Part shown: in pieces, positions 52,579-61,631 of the stretch
How positions within the stretch are numbered: the stretch's first letter is position 1
Layout of the letters: every line of letters begins with the position of its first letter
From: Bradyrhizobium sp. 4
GTDB taxonomy: Bacteria; Pseudomonadota; Alphaproteobacteria; Rhizobiales; Xanthobacteraceae
Direction of reading: 5' to 3'
Length of the DNA stretch: 64,000 nt
Assembly (NCBI RefSeq): GCF_023100905.1
Contig: NZ_CP064686.1
Location: 3,596,001-3,660,000 of the forward strand
Translations under genes and position numbers: made by a program
The notes under the pieces: generated by a model
Told to the model about the DNA's origin: nothing
The model's input: only the letters and a program-made list of their open reading frames with translations
The model's database searches: none

Positions 52579-52606
52579 AAAAGGCCGGCGTTTCAGCCGG
52601 CCTTTT
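52579..52606 (-). terminator. Terminator of the DsbA-like gene
   Basis: AAAAGGCCGGC and GCCGGCCTTTT arms around a 6-base loop, 47 bases past the stop at 52653. Symmetric, may act in both directions. Confidence 0.85.
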
Positions 52607-52652
52607 GCATGCGTGAGTTGTAGAGCAGATCCCTGATCAGCAAGTCGCCTTG

Positions 52653-53420
52653 TCAGCAGGTCGCTTTGCCGCAGCGGGCCATAGCGATCTTTTCCTTCAG
52701 GCTATCGACACCGACGGCGCCGACAACGATCTGCTTGCCGATCACGTAGCTGGGCGTGCCGTTCATGCCCATCGCTTCGGCGAGCTTGAAGTTCTCCTCG
52801 ATGGTGCTGCGCACCTCGGCGCCGCCGATATCCTTCTCGATCTTCGCGACGTCGAGACCGGCTTCCTTGGCCGCCTGAAGCGCGCGCGCCTTGTCTGCCG
52901 CGCCACGGCCGCCGAGCAGCTTCTGATGGAAATCGAGATATTTCTTGCCGGAGGGATCCTGCATGCGCACCGCGACTGCGACCTGGGCTGCTTCCACCGA
53001 ACCCTGGCTCAGCACCGGAAACTCCTTCAGCACCACCTTCAGCTTCGGATCAGCCTTCATGAGGGTGAGCATGTCGTCCATCGCGCGCTTGCAGTAGCCG
53101 CAATTGTAGTCGAAGAACTCGACGAAGGTGACGTCGCCGTCCTTGTTGCCGAGCACGACCTGGCGTGGCGAGTTGAAGATCGCATCGGAATTCTGCGCGA
53201 CGCTGGCCTCGTGTTTCTGCGTCTCGGCCGCGGCCTGGCGCTTGGTGAGCTCGGCCATCGCTTCCTCGAGCACCTCGGGATGGGTGACGAGATAGTTCTT
53301 GATGATCACCTCGATGTCCGTGCGCTGGGCATCGGAGAAGCTGTCGGCCGACGCGGGCGCGGCTGCGCCGAACATGGCGAGCGCAAACAGCGCGGGAGCA
53401 AGCAGGCGCAGCGAAGGCAT
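52653..53420 (-). CDS. DsbA-family thiol:disulfide oxidoreductase (255 aa)
   Basis: A signal peptide (LLAPALFALAMFGAAAPASADS) is followed by a helical N-terminal segment and a thioredoxin fold with the active site FFDYNCGYCKRAMDD (CXXC = CGYC), then the helical insert and GTPSYVIGKQIVVGAVGVDSL, with the cis-Pro in GTPSY. A C-terminal pair CGKATC may form a disulfide. Works in the periplasm as oxidase or isomerase. The ATG at 53420 has GAGG eight bases upstream. Unusual tandem repeats lie before the start. Confidence 0.9.
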   Translation of the reverse strand: MPSLRLLAPALFALAMFGAAAPASADSFSDAQRTDIEVIIKNYLVTHPEVLEEAMAELTKRQAAAETQKHEASVAQNSDAIFNSPRQVVLGNKDGDVTFVEFFDYNCGYCKRAMDDMLTLMKADPKLKVVLKEFPVLSQGSVEAAQVAVAVRMQDPSGKKYLDFHQKLLGGRGAADKARALQAAKEAGLDVAKIEKDIGGAEVRSTIEENFKLAEAMGMNGTPSYVIGKQIVVGAVGVDSLKEKIAMARCGKATC

Positions 53421-53487
53421 AGGCAAATCCTCTTATCCAAAGCAGGTTTCGGAAAACGTCCCGGCGGACTTAAGCTCGGTGTCGTGA

Positions 53488-53532
53488 CGTCGTTTCGTAA
53501 GGCGTCGTGGCGTAAGGCGTCGTCCTGTAAGG
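53488..53532. repeat. Three 15-base tandem repeats
   Basis: CGTCGTNNCGTAAGG-type units start at 53488, 53503 and 53518 (the last with TGTAAGG). They occupy the 126-base gap between the M48 peptidase stop and the DsbA-like start. Confidence 0.7.
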
Positions 53533-53546
53533 TCGTCTTGGTCTTG

Positions 53547-54950
53547 TCAGTTGCGCGGCGGTTTCGACGCCACGATGTCGTCGGCCTTGACCCATCCGGG
53601 CGTGCCGACGGCGAAACGGGTTTTCGCGCGCGTCGCAAGCTCGCGGGCGGTCTTGTTGTCGCCGCGCAGATAAGCGGCCTGCGCCGACGCCAGATCGGCC
53701 TCGGCATAGTCGCCCTTCCGGCCATAGGCCATCGCGAGCTGCATGTAGCCGAGAATGGCCTCCGGTTCCCGTGCGACCGCGGCCCGGAGAATCCGAACGG
53801 CGTCATCGGTGTAGGCCTTATTATCGGACCCAACCAGAGCCTGCCCAAGTAACATCTCGATGAGGGGCGCGTTGTTCGAAAGTGCGACAGCCTTGCGCAG
53901 GGCAGGGATCGCCTCGGCCGGCTTGCCGCCCTCCAGCAGGGCCTGGCCGCGCACCTCGTAAAAATACGCATTGTTGGGCTGGACCTGGATCAGCGCGTCG
54001 ATCTGGGTGAGCGCGCTGCGCAAATCCCCGTGCAGATAGGTGCTGATGGCGCGGGCGTAGCGCGCCGGCATGCTGTCATTGGTCAGGGGATAGCGGCGAT
54101 ACACCGTCTCCGGCCGCTCCATGAAGGCGGAGATCTTGGCGCGCACCATGTCGTGGCGGAGCTGGAGCGCTGGATCGTCCTTCTTGTCCCAATAAGGGCT
54201 GGAGCTGGCGAACTCTTGCAAGGAAGCGACGCGCTCGGCCGGCATCGGGTGCGACTGGAGATAGGGATCGGCGCCTCGTGCGGCGAACAGGCTCTCGCTG
54301 GTGAAGCGCTTGAACGTCTCGTACATGCCCTTCGGCGACTGCTGGGTCGCAGTCAGGAATTTCACGCCCGCGCGGTCGGCGTTCTCCTCCTGCTGGCGCT
54401 GGTAAGACAGCAGCGTCCGGCGGATCATCTCCTGGGGACCGGCGAGGGCGGCGGCTCCTGCATTGGCAAGGCCATTGTTGCCGGCGCTGCCACTGCCGCG
54501 GGTGCTGCCTACGGCCATCGCGCCCGCGCCGAGCAGCATGGCGATGATCATCTGGGTCTGGGCATTGGCGAGCTGCTCGCGCAGCTTGGACAGATGGCCA
54601 CCGGCCAGATGCCCGGTCTCGTGCGCGAGCACGCCGATGATCTGGTTCGGCGTCTCCGACTGGAGGATCGCACCGTAATTGACGAAGATGCGGCGGCCAT
54701 CGGCGACGAACGCGTTGAACGAGCCCTCGTTGACGATCACCATCTGGATGTTCTGCTTTTCCAGACCGGCGGCGCGCAGGATCGGGCGCGTGTATTCGCG
54801 CAGCAGCTGCTCGGTCTCGGTGTCGCGCAGGACCGGCGGCCCCTTGGCCTGCGCATGCGCGGCCGAGAACGGCGTCAGCGCGATCGCAGCCGCCGCGACG
54901 AGGGAGGTGAGGGCGGTGGCCGTCTTGCGCAATGCGATCTGGAACAACAT
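53547..54950 (-). CDS. M48 metalloprotease with TPR repeats, BepA-like (467 aa)
   Basis: Signal peptide (LTSLVAAAAIALTPFSAAHAQA), then the M48 peptidase domain with the zinc site GVLAHETGHLAGGH (HEXXH) and EENADRAG downstream as the third ligand. The C-terminal 200 residues contain TPR motifs (AYFYEVRGQALLEGGKPAEAIPALRKAVAL and following). This is the BepA/YfgC type that supervises outer membrane protein assembly (LptD) and degrades stalled BAM substrates. The ATG at 54950 is used; a longer frame upstream is non-coding in character. Divergent from the aminotransferase. Confidence 0.92.
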   Translation of the reverse strand: MLFQIALRKTATALTSLVAAAAIALTPFSAAHAQAKGPPVLRDTETEQLLREYTRPILRAAGLEKQNIQMVIVNEGSFNAFVADGRRIFVNYGAILQSETPNQIIGVLAHETGHLAGGHLSKLREQLANAQTQMIIAMLLGAGAMAVGSTRGSGSAGNNGLANAGAAALAGPQEMIRRTLLSYQRQQEENADRAGVKFLTATQQSPKGMYETFKRFTSESLFAARGADPYLQSHPMPAERVASLQEFASSSPYWDKKDDPALQLRHDMVRAKISAFMERPETVYRRYPLTNDSMPARYARAISTYLHGDLRSALTQIDALIQVQPNNAYFYEVRGQALLEGGKPAEAIPALRKAVALSNNAPLIEMLLGQALVGSDNKAYTDDAVRILRAAVAREPEAILGYMQLAMAYGRKGDYAEADLASAQAAYLRGDNKTARELATRAKTRFAVGTPGWVKADDIVASKPPRN

Positions 54951-55170
54951 CAAGCGGTCTGGGTCAAACGGTCTTGTCAGCAGGCTTGTCAGGCATTCCT
55001 GGTCAAGCAGTTCAGTGATTGGTTTTGGCGATTGGCGGCGGACCGGATACGCGATATGCCCCTTTGAGCCGTACCCCTTATGAGCCGTACAATGCGGCCA
55101 GTCTGGGGCGCAAGCACCCCGTTTTGCCCGGGTCGGACGGATCGGCCCCGCCAGCGAATAGCAGAAATCG

Positions 55171-56358
55171 ATGCACGATGCGACATTGAGGAACCGATTG
55201 GGAGAGTGGCTTGCGCCCTCCCGCCGCAGCGATGTTCCCCCGTTCATGGTGATGGACGTGATGGCCGCGGCGGCCCGGATCGAGGCGGCCGGAGGCCATG
55301 TGATCCACATGGAGGTTGGCCAGCCCGCCGCCGGCGCGCCGAAGACTGCGATTGCGGCCGCCCATGCGGCGCTCGAGGCGGGGCGGATTGATTATACTTC
55401 CGCACTCGGCATCCCCTCCTTGCGCGCGCGCATCGCGCGGCATTATCGCGATGCCTATGGCTGTGACGTCAGCCCCGAGCGGATCGTGGTGACCACCGGC
55501 TCCTCCGGCGGGTTCATTCTGGCATTCCTCGCGATGTTCGAGCCGGGCGACCGCGTTGCCGTAACGGTGCCGGGTTATCCGCCTTACCGTCATATCCTCA
55601 CCGCGCTCGGCTGCGAGCCGGTGCTGATCGAGACCACGAACGAGACGCGCCATGCGTTGACCGGCGAGGCGCTGCTGGCCGCCCATCGCAAGGCGCCGCT
55701 GAAGGGCGTGCTGGTCGGCAGCCCCGCCAATCCAACCGGGACCATGATGTCCCGCGAGGCGCTCGCCGGTCTGATCGCGGCGGCGGAAGACGCGGGCATC
55801 CGGTTCATCTCGGACGAGATCTATCACGGGCTCGATTACGCGTTTCCCGCGGTGACGGCTGCGGCGCTGTCGGACCACGCGCTCGTGATCAACTCGTTCT
55901 CGAAGTATTTTTGCATGACGGGCTGGCGCGTCGGCTGGATGGTCGTGCCCGAGATTCTGGTGCGGCCGATCGAGCGGCTGCAGCAGAACCTGTCGATCTC
56001 GGTGCCATCGCTGTCGCAGATCGCAGCCGAAGCGGCCTTCGACGGCGCGGCCGAGATGGAGGAGATCAAGCACGGCTATCAGGAAAACCGGCGCATCCTG
56101 ATCGAGGGATTGCCCAAGGCCGGCCTGACCAGGTTTCTGCCGGCCGACGGTGCATTCTATCTCTATGCGGACGTCTCGGATTTCACCTCCGACAGTTTCG
56201 AGTTCGCCAAGCAGATGCTCGAACAGGCCCATGTCGCGGTCACGCCGGGGCTCGACTTCGATCCCATCCATGGTCGTTCATTCATAAGGCTCTCTTACGC
56301 GCGTTCGGCTGCGGAGATGCGGGAAGCAGTTGACCGGATCGCCCACTGGCTTAAATAG
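55171..56358 (+). CDS. PLP-dependent class I/II aminotransferase (395 aa)
   Basis: Fold-type I aminotransferase: the substrate-side GQPAAGAP, TTGSSGGF, the Asn of SPANPTGT, the Asp and Tyr of FISDEIYHGLDY, the Schiff-base Lys in VINSFSKYFCMTGWRVGW (about residue 243), and the Arg of IRLSYARS near the C-terminus. The donor cannot be told from sequence; relatives include aspartate-type enzymes. It is followed by bioY after 33 bases. Confidence 0.92.
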   Translation: MHDATLRNRLGEWLAPSRRSDVPPFMVMDVMAAAARIEAAGGHVIHMEVGQPAAGAPKTAIAAAHAALEAGRIDYTSALGIPSLRARIARHYRDAYGCDVSPERIVVTTGSSGGFILAFLAMFEPGDRVAVTVPGYPPYRHILTALGCEPVLIETTNETRHALTGEALLAAHRKAPLKGVLVGSPANPTGTMMSREALAGLIAAAEDAGIRFISDEIYHGLDYAFPAVTAAALSDHALVINSFSKYFCMTGWRVGWMVVPEILVRPIERLQQNLSISVPSLSQIAAEAAFDGAAEMEEIKHGYQENRRILIEGLPKAGLTRFLPADGAFYLYADVSDFTSDSFEFAKQMLEQAHVAVTPGLDFDPIHGRSFIRLSYARSAAEMREAVDRIAHWLK

Positions 56359-56391
56359 CCGCCAGTTTTCGACAGTCTTCTGGAGTGCAAC

Positions 56392-57000
56392 TTGTCTGAC
56401 CGTTCCGTCCCGTCTACCGCCACGCATTCTCCTCTCGCCGCATTGATGTGGCCGATCCGGCCGGGTGAAACCGTCGGCGCCTTGCGCGCCGTCGTGCTGA
56501 TTGCGCTCGGCACCGCCTTGATGGCGCTGTCAGCCAAGGTGAACCTGCCACTGCCTTACGTGCCCATGACATTGCAGACGCTGGTCGTGTTGATGATCGG
56601 CGCCGCCTATGGGTGGCGGCTTGGCAGCGCAACCATGATCGCCTACCTCGCCGAGGGCGCAATGGGCCTGCCGGTGTTCGCCGGTCCCGTTGGTGGAATC
56701 GCACCGTTGGTCGGCCCGACCGCAGGCTATCTGTTCGGCTTCATTGGCGCCGCGTTCGTCACCGGCTGGCTCGCCGAGCGCGGCTGGGATCGCAGCGTAA
56801 TGCTGCTGTTTGCGGCCATGGCCGTCGGCCACATCCTCATTCTGGCCGCGGGCTTTGGCTGGCTGGCCTTCGGTCTCGGCCTCGGCGCCGCAAAGGCGTG
56901 GCAGGTCGGCCTGATGCCGTTCGTTGCGGCCTCGCTGGTCAAGAACGCGCTGGGCGCGACGTTGATGCCGGCGATACGCCGGGTGGTCGACCGCGGGTAA
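56392..57000 (+). CDS. bioY: Biotin transporter BioY (202 aa)
   Basis: The S component of an ECF-type biotin importer. Six membrane helices with the BioY signatures PLPYVPMTLQTLVVLMIGAAYGWRLG and the conserved EGAMGLPVFAG; GPTAGYLFGF. The start is a TTG at 56392 with GGAG six bases upstream. No bioM/bioN here; solo BioY proteins can import biotin. Biotin supply fits accB/accC nearby, though the genes are separate units. Confidence 0.93.
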   Translation: MSDRSVPSTATHSPLAALMWPIRPGETVGALRAVVLIALGTALMALSAKVNLPLPYVPMTLQTLVVLMIGAAYGWRLGSATMIAYLAEGAMGLPVFAGPVGGIAPLVGPTAGYLFGFIGAAFVTGWLAERGWDRSVMLLFAAMAVGHILILAAGFGWLAFGLGLGAAKAWQVGLMPFVAASLVKNALGATLMPAIRRVVDRG

Positions 57001-57032
57001 AGCGCGCAATATCGAGCAGTTCCGATTGACAG

Positions 57033-57067
57033 GGCCGGCCAAGTTGATCTTGGCTGGCCTGGCGTTT
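57033..57067 (+). terminator. bioY terminator
   Basis: GGCCGGCCAAG and CTTGGCTGGCC arms (one G-T pair) around TTGAT, followed within five bases by TTTT. It lies 32 bases after bioY and just before dctA. Confidence 0.7.
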
Positions 57068-57084
57068 TGAGGGGGAGTGAAACA

Positions 57085-58419
57085 ATGACGACGACAACGA
57101 TGGTGGGGGCGCCGGTCGCGCCGCCCGCCGCCAAGCCGTGGTACAAGGTACTTTATATCCAGGTGCTGATCGCGATCGTGCTTGGCGCCATCGTCGGCTG
57201 GCTCTGGCCGTCAGTCGCTACCAATGAGTGGATCAAGGCACTCGGCGACGGCTTCATCAAGCTGATCAAGATGGTGATCGCGCCGATCATCTTCTGCACC
57301 GTTGTCTCGGGCATTGCCCATATCCAGGACGCCAAGAAGGTCGGCCGCATCGGCGTCAAGGCGCTGGTCTATTTCGAGATCGTCTCGACCTTCGCACTGG
57401 TGATCGGACTCATCATCGGCAATCTGGTGAAGCCGGGTGCGGGCTTCGGCGGCGCCGCCGCCAACGCGCAGGCCGTCGCCAACTACGCCAAGCAGGCTGA
57501 AGGCCAGAAGTCGGTCGACTTCGTGCTGCACATCATTCCGGACACCGTCGTCGGCGCCTTCGCGCAAGGCGAGATCCTGCAGGTGCTGCTGTTCTCGGTG
57601 CTGTTCGGCTTCGCCATCATGGGGCTCGGCGAACGCGGCCACACCATCCGCAGCTTCATCGACGACGCCGCGCATGCGGTGTTCGGCGTCATCTCCATCG
57701 TGATGCGCGCAGCCCCGATCGGCGCCTTCGGCGCGATGGCCTACACCATCGGCAAGTTCGGCACCGGGGCGATCCTCAACCTCGTCGGCCTGATCGCGAC
57801 GTTCTACGTGACCGCGGCGCTGTTCGTGTTCGTCGTGCTCGGAACCATCGCGCGCTTCGCCGGCTTCTCCATCTTCAAGTTCCTCGCCTACATCAAGGAC
57901 GAGCTGCTGATCGTGCTCGGCACCTCGTCCTCGGAAAGCGCGTTGCCATCCTTGATGGAAAAGCTCGAGCGCCTCGGCTGCTCCAAGTCGGTGGTCGGCC
58001 TCGTGGTGCCCACGGGCTATTCGTTCAATCTTGACGGCACCAACATCTACATGACGCTGGCGACCCTGTTCATCGCGCAGGCGCTGGGCTTCGATCTCAC
58101 CTTCGGCCAGCAGCTCACCATCCTGGTGGTGGCGATGCTGACCTCGAAGGGTGCCTCCGGCATCACGGGCGCGGGCTTCATCACGCTGGCGGCGACGCTC
58201 GCCGTGGTCGATCCGCGCCTCGTGCCGGGCATGGCGATCGTGCTCGGCATCGACAAGTTCATGAGCGAGTGTCGCGCGCTGACCAATCTGTGCGGCAACG
58301 GCGTTGCCTGCGTGGTCGTCGCCTGGTGGGAGGGCGAACTCGATCGCGACAAGCTCAACGCCAACCTCGCCAGGCAGATCGATCCGACTGACATGGAAAC
58401 GGCGGTCACGACGGACTGA
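57085..58419 (+). CDS. dctA: C4-dicarboxylate transporter DctA (444 aa)
   Basis: A DAACS-family symporter for succinate, malate and fumarate, the main carbon uptake in symbiotic rhizobia. Seen: first helices [19 protein letters not shown], the serine-rich reentrant [17 protein letters not shown], and the substrate motif [18 protein letters not shown], then the second reentrant [22 protein letters not shown] precedes the ATG at 57085. The usual dctB/dctD regulators are not adjacent, and I see no sigma-54 site in the short upstream gap. Confidence 0.95.
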   Translation: MTTTTMVGAPVAPPAAKPWYKVLYIQVLIAIVLGAIVGWLWPSVATNEWIKALGDGFIKLIKMVIAPIIFCTVVSGIAHIQDAKKVGRIGVKALVYFEIVSTFALVIGLIIGNLVKPGAGFGGAAANAQAVANYAKQAEGQKSVDFVLHIIPDTVVGAFAQGEILQVLLFSVLFGFAIMGLGERGHTIRSFIDDAAHAVFGVISIVMRAAPIGAFGAMAYTIGKFGTGAILNLVGLIATFYVTAALFVFVVLGTIARFAGFSIFKFLAYIKDELLIVLGTSSSESALPSLMEKLERLGCSKSVVGLVVPTGYSFNLDGTNIYMTLATLFIAQALGFDLTFGQQLTILVVAMLTSKGASGITGAGFITLAATLAVVDPRLVPGMAIVLGIDKFMSECRALTNLCGNGVACVVVAWWEGELDRDKLNANLARQIDPTDMETAVTTD

Positions 58420-58445
58420 TCTGCATTTGGCGGTGCCGAGCGCCG

Positions 58446-59324
58446 TCAGATCTTGAAGTAATAGGGCTGGTCGAGATCCTCGATCAGCCCTTTTTCTTTG
58501 GGCGACCAGCCGAGAGCGGCACGCGTCTTCGCGCTCGAGGTCGGAACGTCGGCGGCCGCGAACTGTGCGAACCAGCCGAAATGCGCGGTCGCTTCCTCGG
58601 GCGATTGGGACACCACGGGCACGCCGAGCCGCCGGCCGATCACCTCCGCAATCGCCTTGAACGGCACGCCTTCCTCGGCGATCGCGTGATAGTGCTTCGC
58701 GGTTGCGCCTTGCTCCAGCGCCAGCCGGTAGACGCGCGCAGCATCGACGCGGTGCGCGGCGGGCCAGCGGTTGCCGCCATCGCCAACATAGGCCGATATG
58801 CCTTTCTGGCGCGCGAGGTCGATCAGGATCGGGACGAAGCCGTGGTCGCCCTCGCCATGCGTGGACGGCGGAAGACGTACCACGGCTGCGCGGACGCCAG
58901 CCAGCGACAGCGCGGTCGATTCCGACACGCGTGGAAAGCGGTGCGATGATTCATCGTCCTCGGTGGCGAGGCGTCCGGGCGCAAGCAGCGCGACGCCGGA
59001 GGTGACGATGAGAGGGCGACTGGAGCCCTTGAACTCCTCGCCGATCGCCAGGATCGCGCGGCGGTCGAGCTCGCAATTGTCCAGAAACTTCGAAAAGTCG
59101 TGGTTGAAACCGAGGTGCAGGACGCCGTCGGAGGCGGCCGCGCCGCTGCGCAACGACGCGTGATCCTCCAGCGACCCGCGATGGACCTCGGCACCCATCG
59201 CGGCGAGCGCCGCGGCTCCCGCGTCGGAGCGGGCGAGGCCCGTGACTCGGTGGCCGGCGGCGATCAAGTCGCGGACGACGGCGGAGCCGACGAAGCCGGT
59301 GGCGCCAGTGACGAAAACACGCAT
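58446..59324 (-). CDS. NAD(P)-dependent sugar/steroid-type epimerase family protein (292 aa)
   Basis: An extended [24 protein letters not shown] gives the GxxGxxG nucleotide motif. [11 protein letters not shown] follows. The canonical YxxxK is not obvious; the region [34 protein letters not shown] matches atypical members. Substrate unknown. Divergent from an XRE regulator, which probably controls it through the repeat at 59380-59412. Convergent with dctA. Confidence 0.82.
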   Translation of the reverse strand: MRVFVTGATGFVGSAVVRDLIAAGHRVTGLARSDAGAAALAAMGAEVHRGSLEDHASLRSGAAASDGVLHLGFNHDFSKFLDNCELDRRAILAIGEEFKGSSRPLIVTSGVALLAPGRLATEDDESSHRFPRVSESTALSLAGVRAAVVRLPPSTHGEGDHGFVPILIDLARQKGISAYVGDGGNRWPAAHRVDAARVYRLALEQGATAKHYHAIAEEGVPFKAIAEVIGRRLGVPVVSQSPEEATAHFGWFAQFAAADVPTSSAKTRAALGWSPKEKGLIEDLDQPYYFKI

Positions 59325-59379
59325 GAGCAGTCTCCAGGGATCAAGCAAGGATTGGTGGAGACGACGATCTGCGCTAGAA

Positions 59380-59412
59380 TTATCCGGGTAAAGTAGTGAC
59401 ATTATCAGGGTA
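59380..59412. promoter_or_regulatory. Direct repeat, possible XRE-regulator operator
   Basis: TTATCCGGGTA (59380-59390) and TTATCAGGGTA (59402-59412) repeat with one mismatch and a period of 22 bases, two helical turns. The first unit is also a near-palindrome (TTATCCGGGTAA). It lies between the divergent epimerase and XRE genes. Confidence 0.5.
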
Positions 59413-60263
59413 TGATTGCTAACAGGATGAGCGAGAGCGCGACAGCTGAGAACCTCTTGGGGACCTACCTCAAGGACCGCCGCACCCGGCTCGATGCCGC
59501 CGCGTTCGGCTTCGCGGGTAGCCGCAGGCGCACGCCCGGGCTGCGCCGCGAGGAGGTGGCGCAGCGCGCCAATATCAGCCCGACCTGGTACACTTGGCTC
59601 GAGCAGGGCCGCGGCGGCGCGCCATCGCCCGATGTGCTCGACCGCATCGCGCGTGCGCTGATGCTGACCGACGTCGAGCGCGAGCACCTGTTCCTGATTG
59701 GCCTCGGCCGCCCGCCCGAGGTGCGCTACCAGGCGAACGAAGGCGTCTCGCCGCGGCTGCAGCGCGTGCTCGATGCGCTCGAATTCAGTCCGGCCCTGGT
59801 GCGGACCGCGATCTGGGACGTCGTCGCCTGGAACAAGGCCGCAAGCGCCGTGCTGACGGACTACGGCGCGATCCCGCCGGAACAGCGCAACATCCTGCGC
59901 TTCATCTTCTGCGATCCGCGTGTGCGCGCCGCGCAATACGACTGGGACAGCGTGGCGCGCTTCGTGGTCGCGGCGTTCCGGGCGGACGCCGCGCGCGCGG
60001 GCGCGGTCTCACATGTCGCCGACTTCGTCGATGAGCTTTGCCGCACCAGTCCGGAATTCGCGGCGCTCTGGCGCGACAACGACGTGCGCCATCATGGTGA
60101 TGGCACCAAGCGGCTGCGGCACCCCGTTCACGGCACGATGTCGTTCGAATATTCGAGCTTCAATGTCGAAGGCCGCTCCGACCTTAGCATGATCGTCTAC
60201 AACCCCGCGACTCCCGAAGACGCCGGACGCATCCGGACACTGCTCGCCGAGCGCGCGGACTGA
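59412..60263 (+). CDS. MmyB-like XRE transcriptional regulator (283 aa)
   Basis: N-terminal helix-turn-helix: [13 protein letters not shown] ... [41 protein letters not shown]. The C-terminal 180 residues match the MmyB ligand-binding domain ([22 protein letters not shown] pattern, [15 protein letters not shown]). The ATG at 59412 overlaps the repeat; ATG 59427 ([10 protein letters not shown]) is a likely alternative. Likely represses itself and the epimerase. Confidence 0.88.
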   Translation: MIANRMSESATAENLLGTYLKDRRTRLDAAAFGFAGSRRRTPGLRREEVAQRANISPTWYTWLEQGRGGAPSPDVLDRIARALMLTDVEREHLFLIGLGRPPEVRYQANEGVSPRLQRVLDALEFSPALVRTAIWDVVAWNKAASAVLTDYGAIPPEQRNILRFIFCDPRVRAAQYDWDSVARFVVAAFRADAARAGAVSHVADFVDELCRTSPEFAALWRDNDVRHHGDGTKRLRHPVHGTMSFEYSSFNVEGRSDLSMIVYNPATPEDAGRIRTLLAERAD

Positions 60264-60334
60264 CGGAATTTGCGAACTCCCGCGTTCAACCTGCATCTCG
60301 CGACGCGCGCGGTGCTTGCCGTCAACACCGGGGG

Positions 60335-61567
60335 TTAGAACCGCTCCGGCCGGTACGGCGTCGGATCGATCGCGGGCGTTTCGCCGCTCATCATCTCGGC
60401 GAGCAAGCGCCCGGTCGCGGGTCCCAGCGTAAAGCCCTGGTGGCCGTGGCCGAAGTTCATCCAGAGGCCGGGATGGCGTGGGGCAGGGCCGAGCACCGGC
60501 AGCATGTCGGGCGTGCAGGGCCGGGTGCCGAACCACGGATCGGGCTCGACCCGCTTGCCGAGGTCGATCAGCTCGCGCGCGGAGGCTTCCGCGCTGGCGA
60601 GCTGCACGGGCGTTGCGAGCGCGTCCAGGCCCGTCAGCTCCGCGCCGGTGGTGATGCGGATACCCTTCGCCATCGGACCCATGGCGTAGCCACCGGCCTT
60701 GTCGACGAGCGGCAGATCGAGCGAGGCGCCACCGCTGTAGTGCATATGGTAGCCGCGCTTGCGCACCAGCGGGATGCGATAGCCGAATTTGAGCAGGAGA
60801 TCGGGCGACCACGGCCCGAGCGTAACCACGGCGTGGGCGGCGTCGATGTGTCCAACGTCGGTCCCGACCGACCAGCCGGTCGCGGTTTGCCGCAAGCTCT
60901 GGGCATCGCCAAGCACGATGCTGCCGCCGAGGCGCTCGAACAGATCGGCATAGGCCGTGACCAGCGCACCGGGATCAGACACGGTCCAGGTGTCGAGCCA
61001 ATGGATCGCGCCGGGCAGGTCGTCGCGCAGGACAGGTTCGGCCTTGGCGAGCTCGGCGCCTGAAAGCGCACGAAACCTCACGCCGAATTCGCGCTGGTCC
61101 TCTTCCGCCGCCTTGACGGCGAGATCGAACGAAGCTGCGTCGCGATGCAGGTGGCGGTATCCCGCGCGGCGGATCAGATTGTCGGCATGGGCTTCGCGAA
61201 TGAGGATGTCGTGCTCCGCCGTCGCGTAGGCGATCAGCCGCGCCCAGGCGTCGATCGCCTCGCGATGCCGCTTCGGCGCCGAATGCCACCAATACCGGAG
61301 CAGGGGCTCGATATGGAGATGAAGCGACGACAGGCTGTAACGCACGTCGTTGGTGCGGCCGGTCGCGATCTTCAGGAGCGTGGCGAGGTCGCGTGGCATC
61401 GGATAGGGGCGCACCGCTTCCGCCTGGATCATGCCGGCATTGCCGTAGCTGGTCTCGCGGCCCGGCTCCCTGCGGTCGATCAGCGTGACGGACCAGCCGC
61501 GCTGCTGGAGGTGCAGCGCCGCGCTGACGCCGATCATGCCGCCGCCGAGGACGATCACGCTTTGCAT
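60335..61567 (-). CDS. dadA: FAD-dependent D-amino-acid dehydrogenase-like oxidoreductase (410 aa)
   Basis: The Rossmann start MQSVIVLGGGMIGVSAALHLQQRGWSVTLIDRREPGRETSYGNAGMIQ is the DadA fingerprint (GxGxxG, then SYGNAG). Later features are KRGYHMHY and RPCTPDMLPVLGPAPRHPGLWMNFGHGHQGFTLGPATGRLLAE. It would oxidise D-amino acids to keto acids, passing electrons to the chain. Related sarcosine or hydroxyproline oxidases cannot be excluded. Confidence 0.85.
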   Translation of the reverse strand: MQSVIVLGGGMIGVSAALHLQQRGWSVTLIDRREPGRETSYGNAGMIQAEAVRPYPMPRDLATLLKIATGRTNDVRYSLSSLHLHIEPLLRYWWHSAPKRHREAIDAWARLIAYATAEHDILIREAHADNLIRRAGYRHLHRDAASFDLAVKAAEEDQREFGVRFRALSGAELAKAEPVLRDDLPGAIHWLDTWTVSDPGALVTAYADLFERLGGSIVLGDAQSLRQTATGWSVGTDVGHIDAAHAVVTLGPWSPDLLLKFGYRIPLVRKRGYHMHYSGGASLDLPLVDKAGGYAMGPMAKGIRITTGAELTGLDALATPVQLASAEASARELIDLGKRVEPDPWFGTRPCTPDMLPVLGPAPRHPGLWMNFGHGHQGFTLGPATGRLLAEMMSGETPAIDPTPYRPERF

Positions 61568-61586
61568 CGAACTGACCTCGCAAATC

Positions 61587-61614
61587 AAAACCGCCCGGTT
61601 TGGCCGGGCGGTTT
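61587..61614 (-). terminator. rne terminator
   Basis: AAAACCGCCCGG and CCGGGCGGTTT arms around a 5-base loop, 18 bases past the rne stop, with T residues on the minus strand. Confidence 0.88.
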
Positions 61615-61631
61615 CAACAGTTTTGTTCGCT

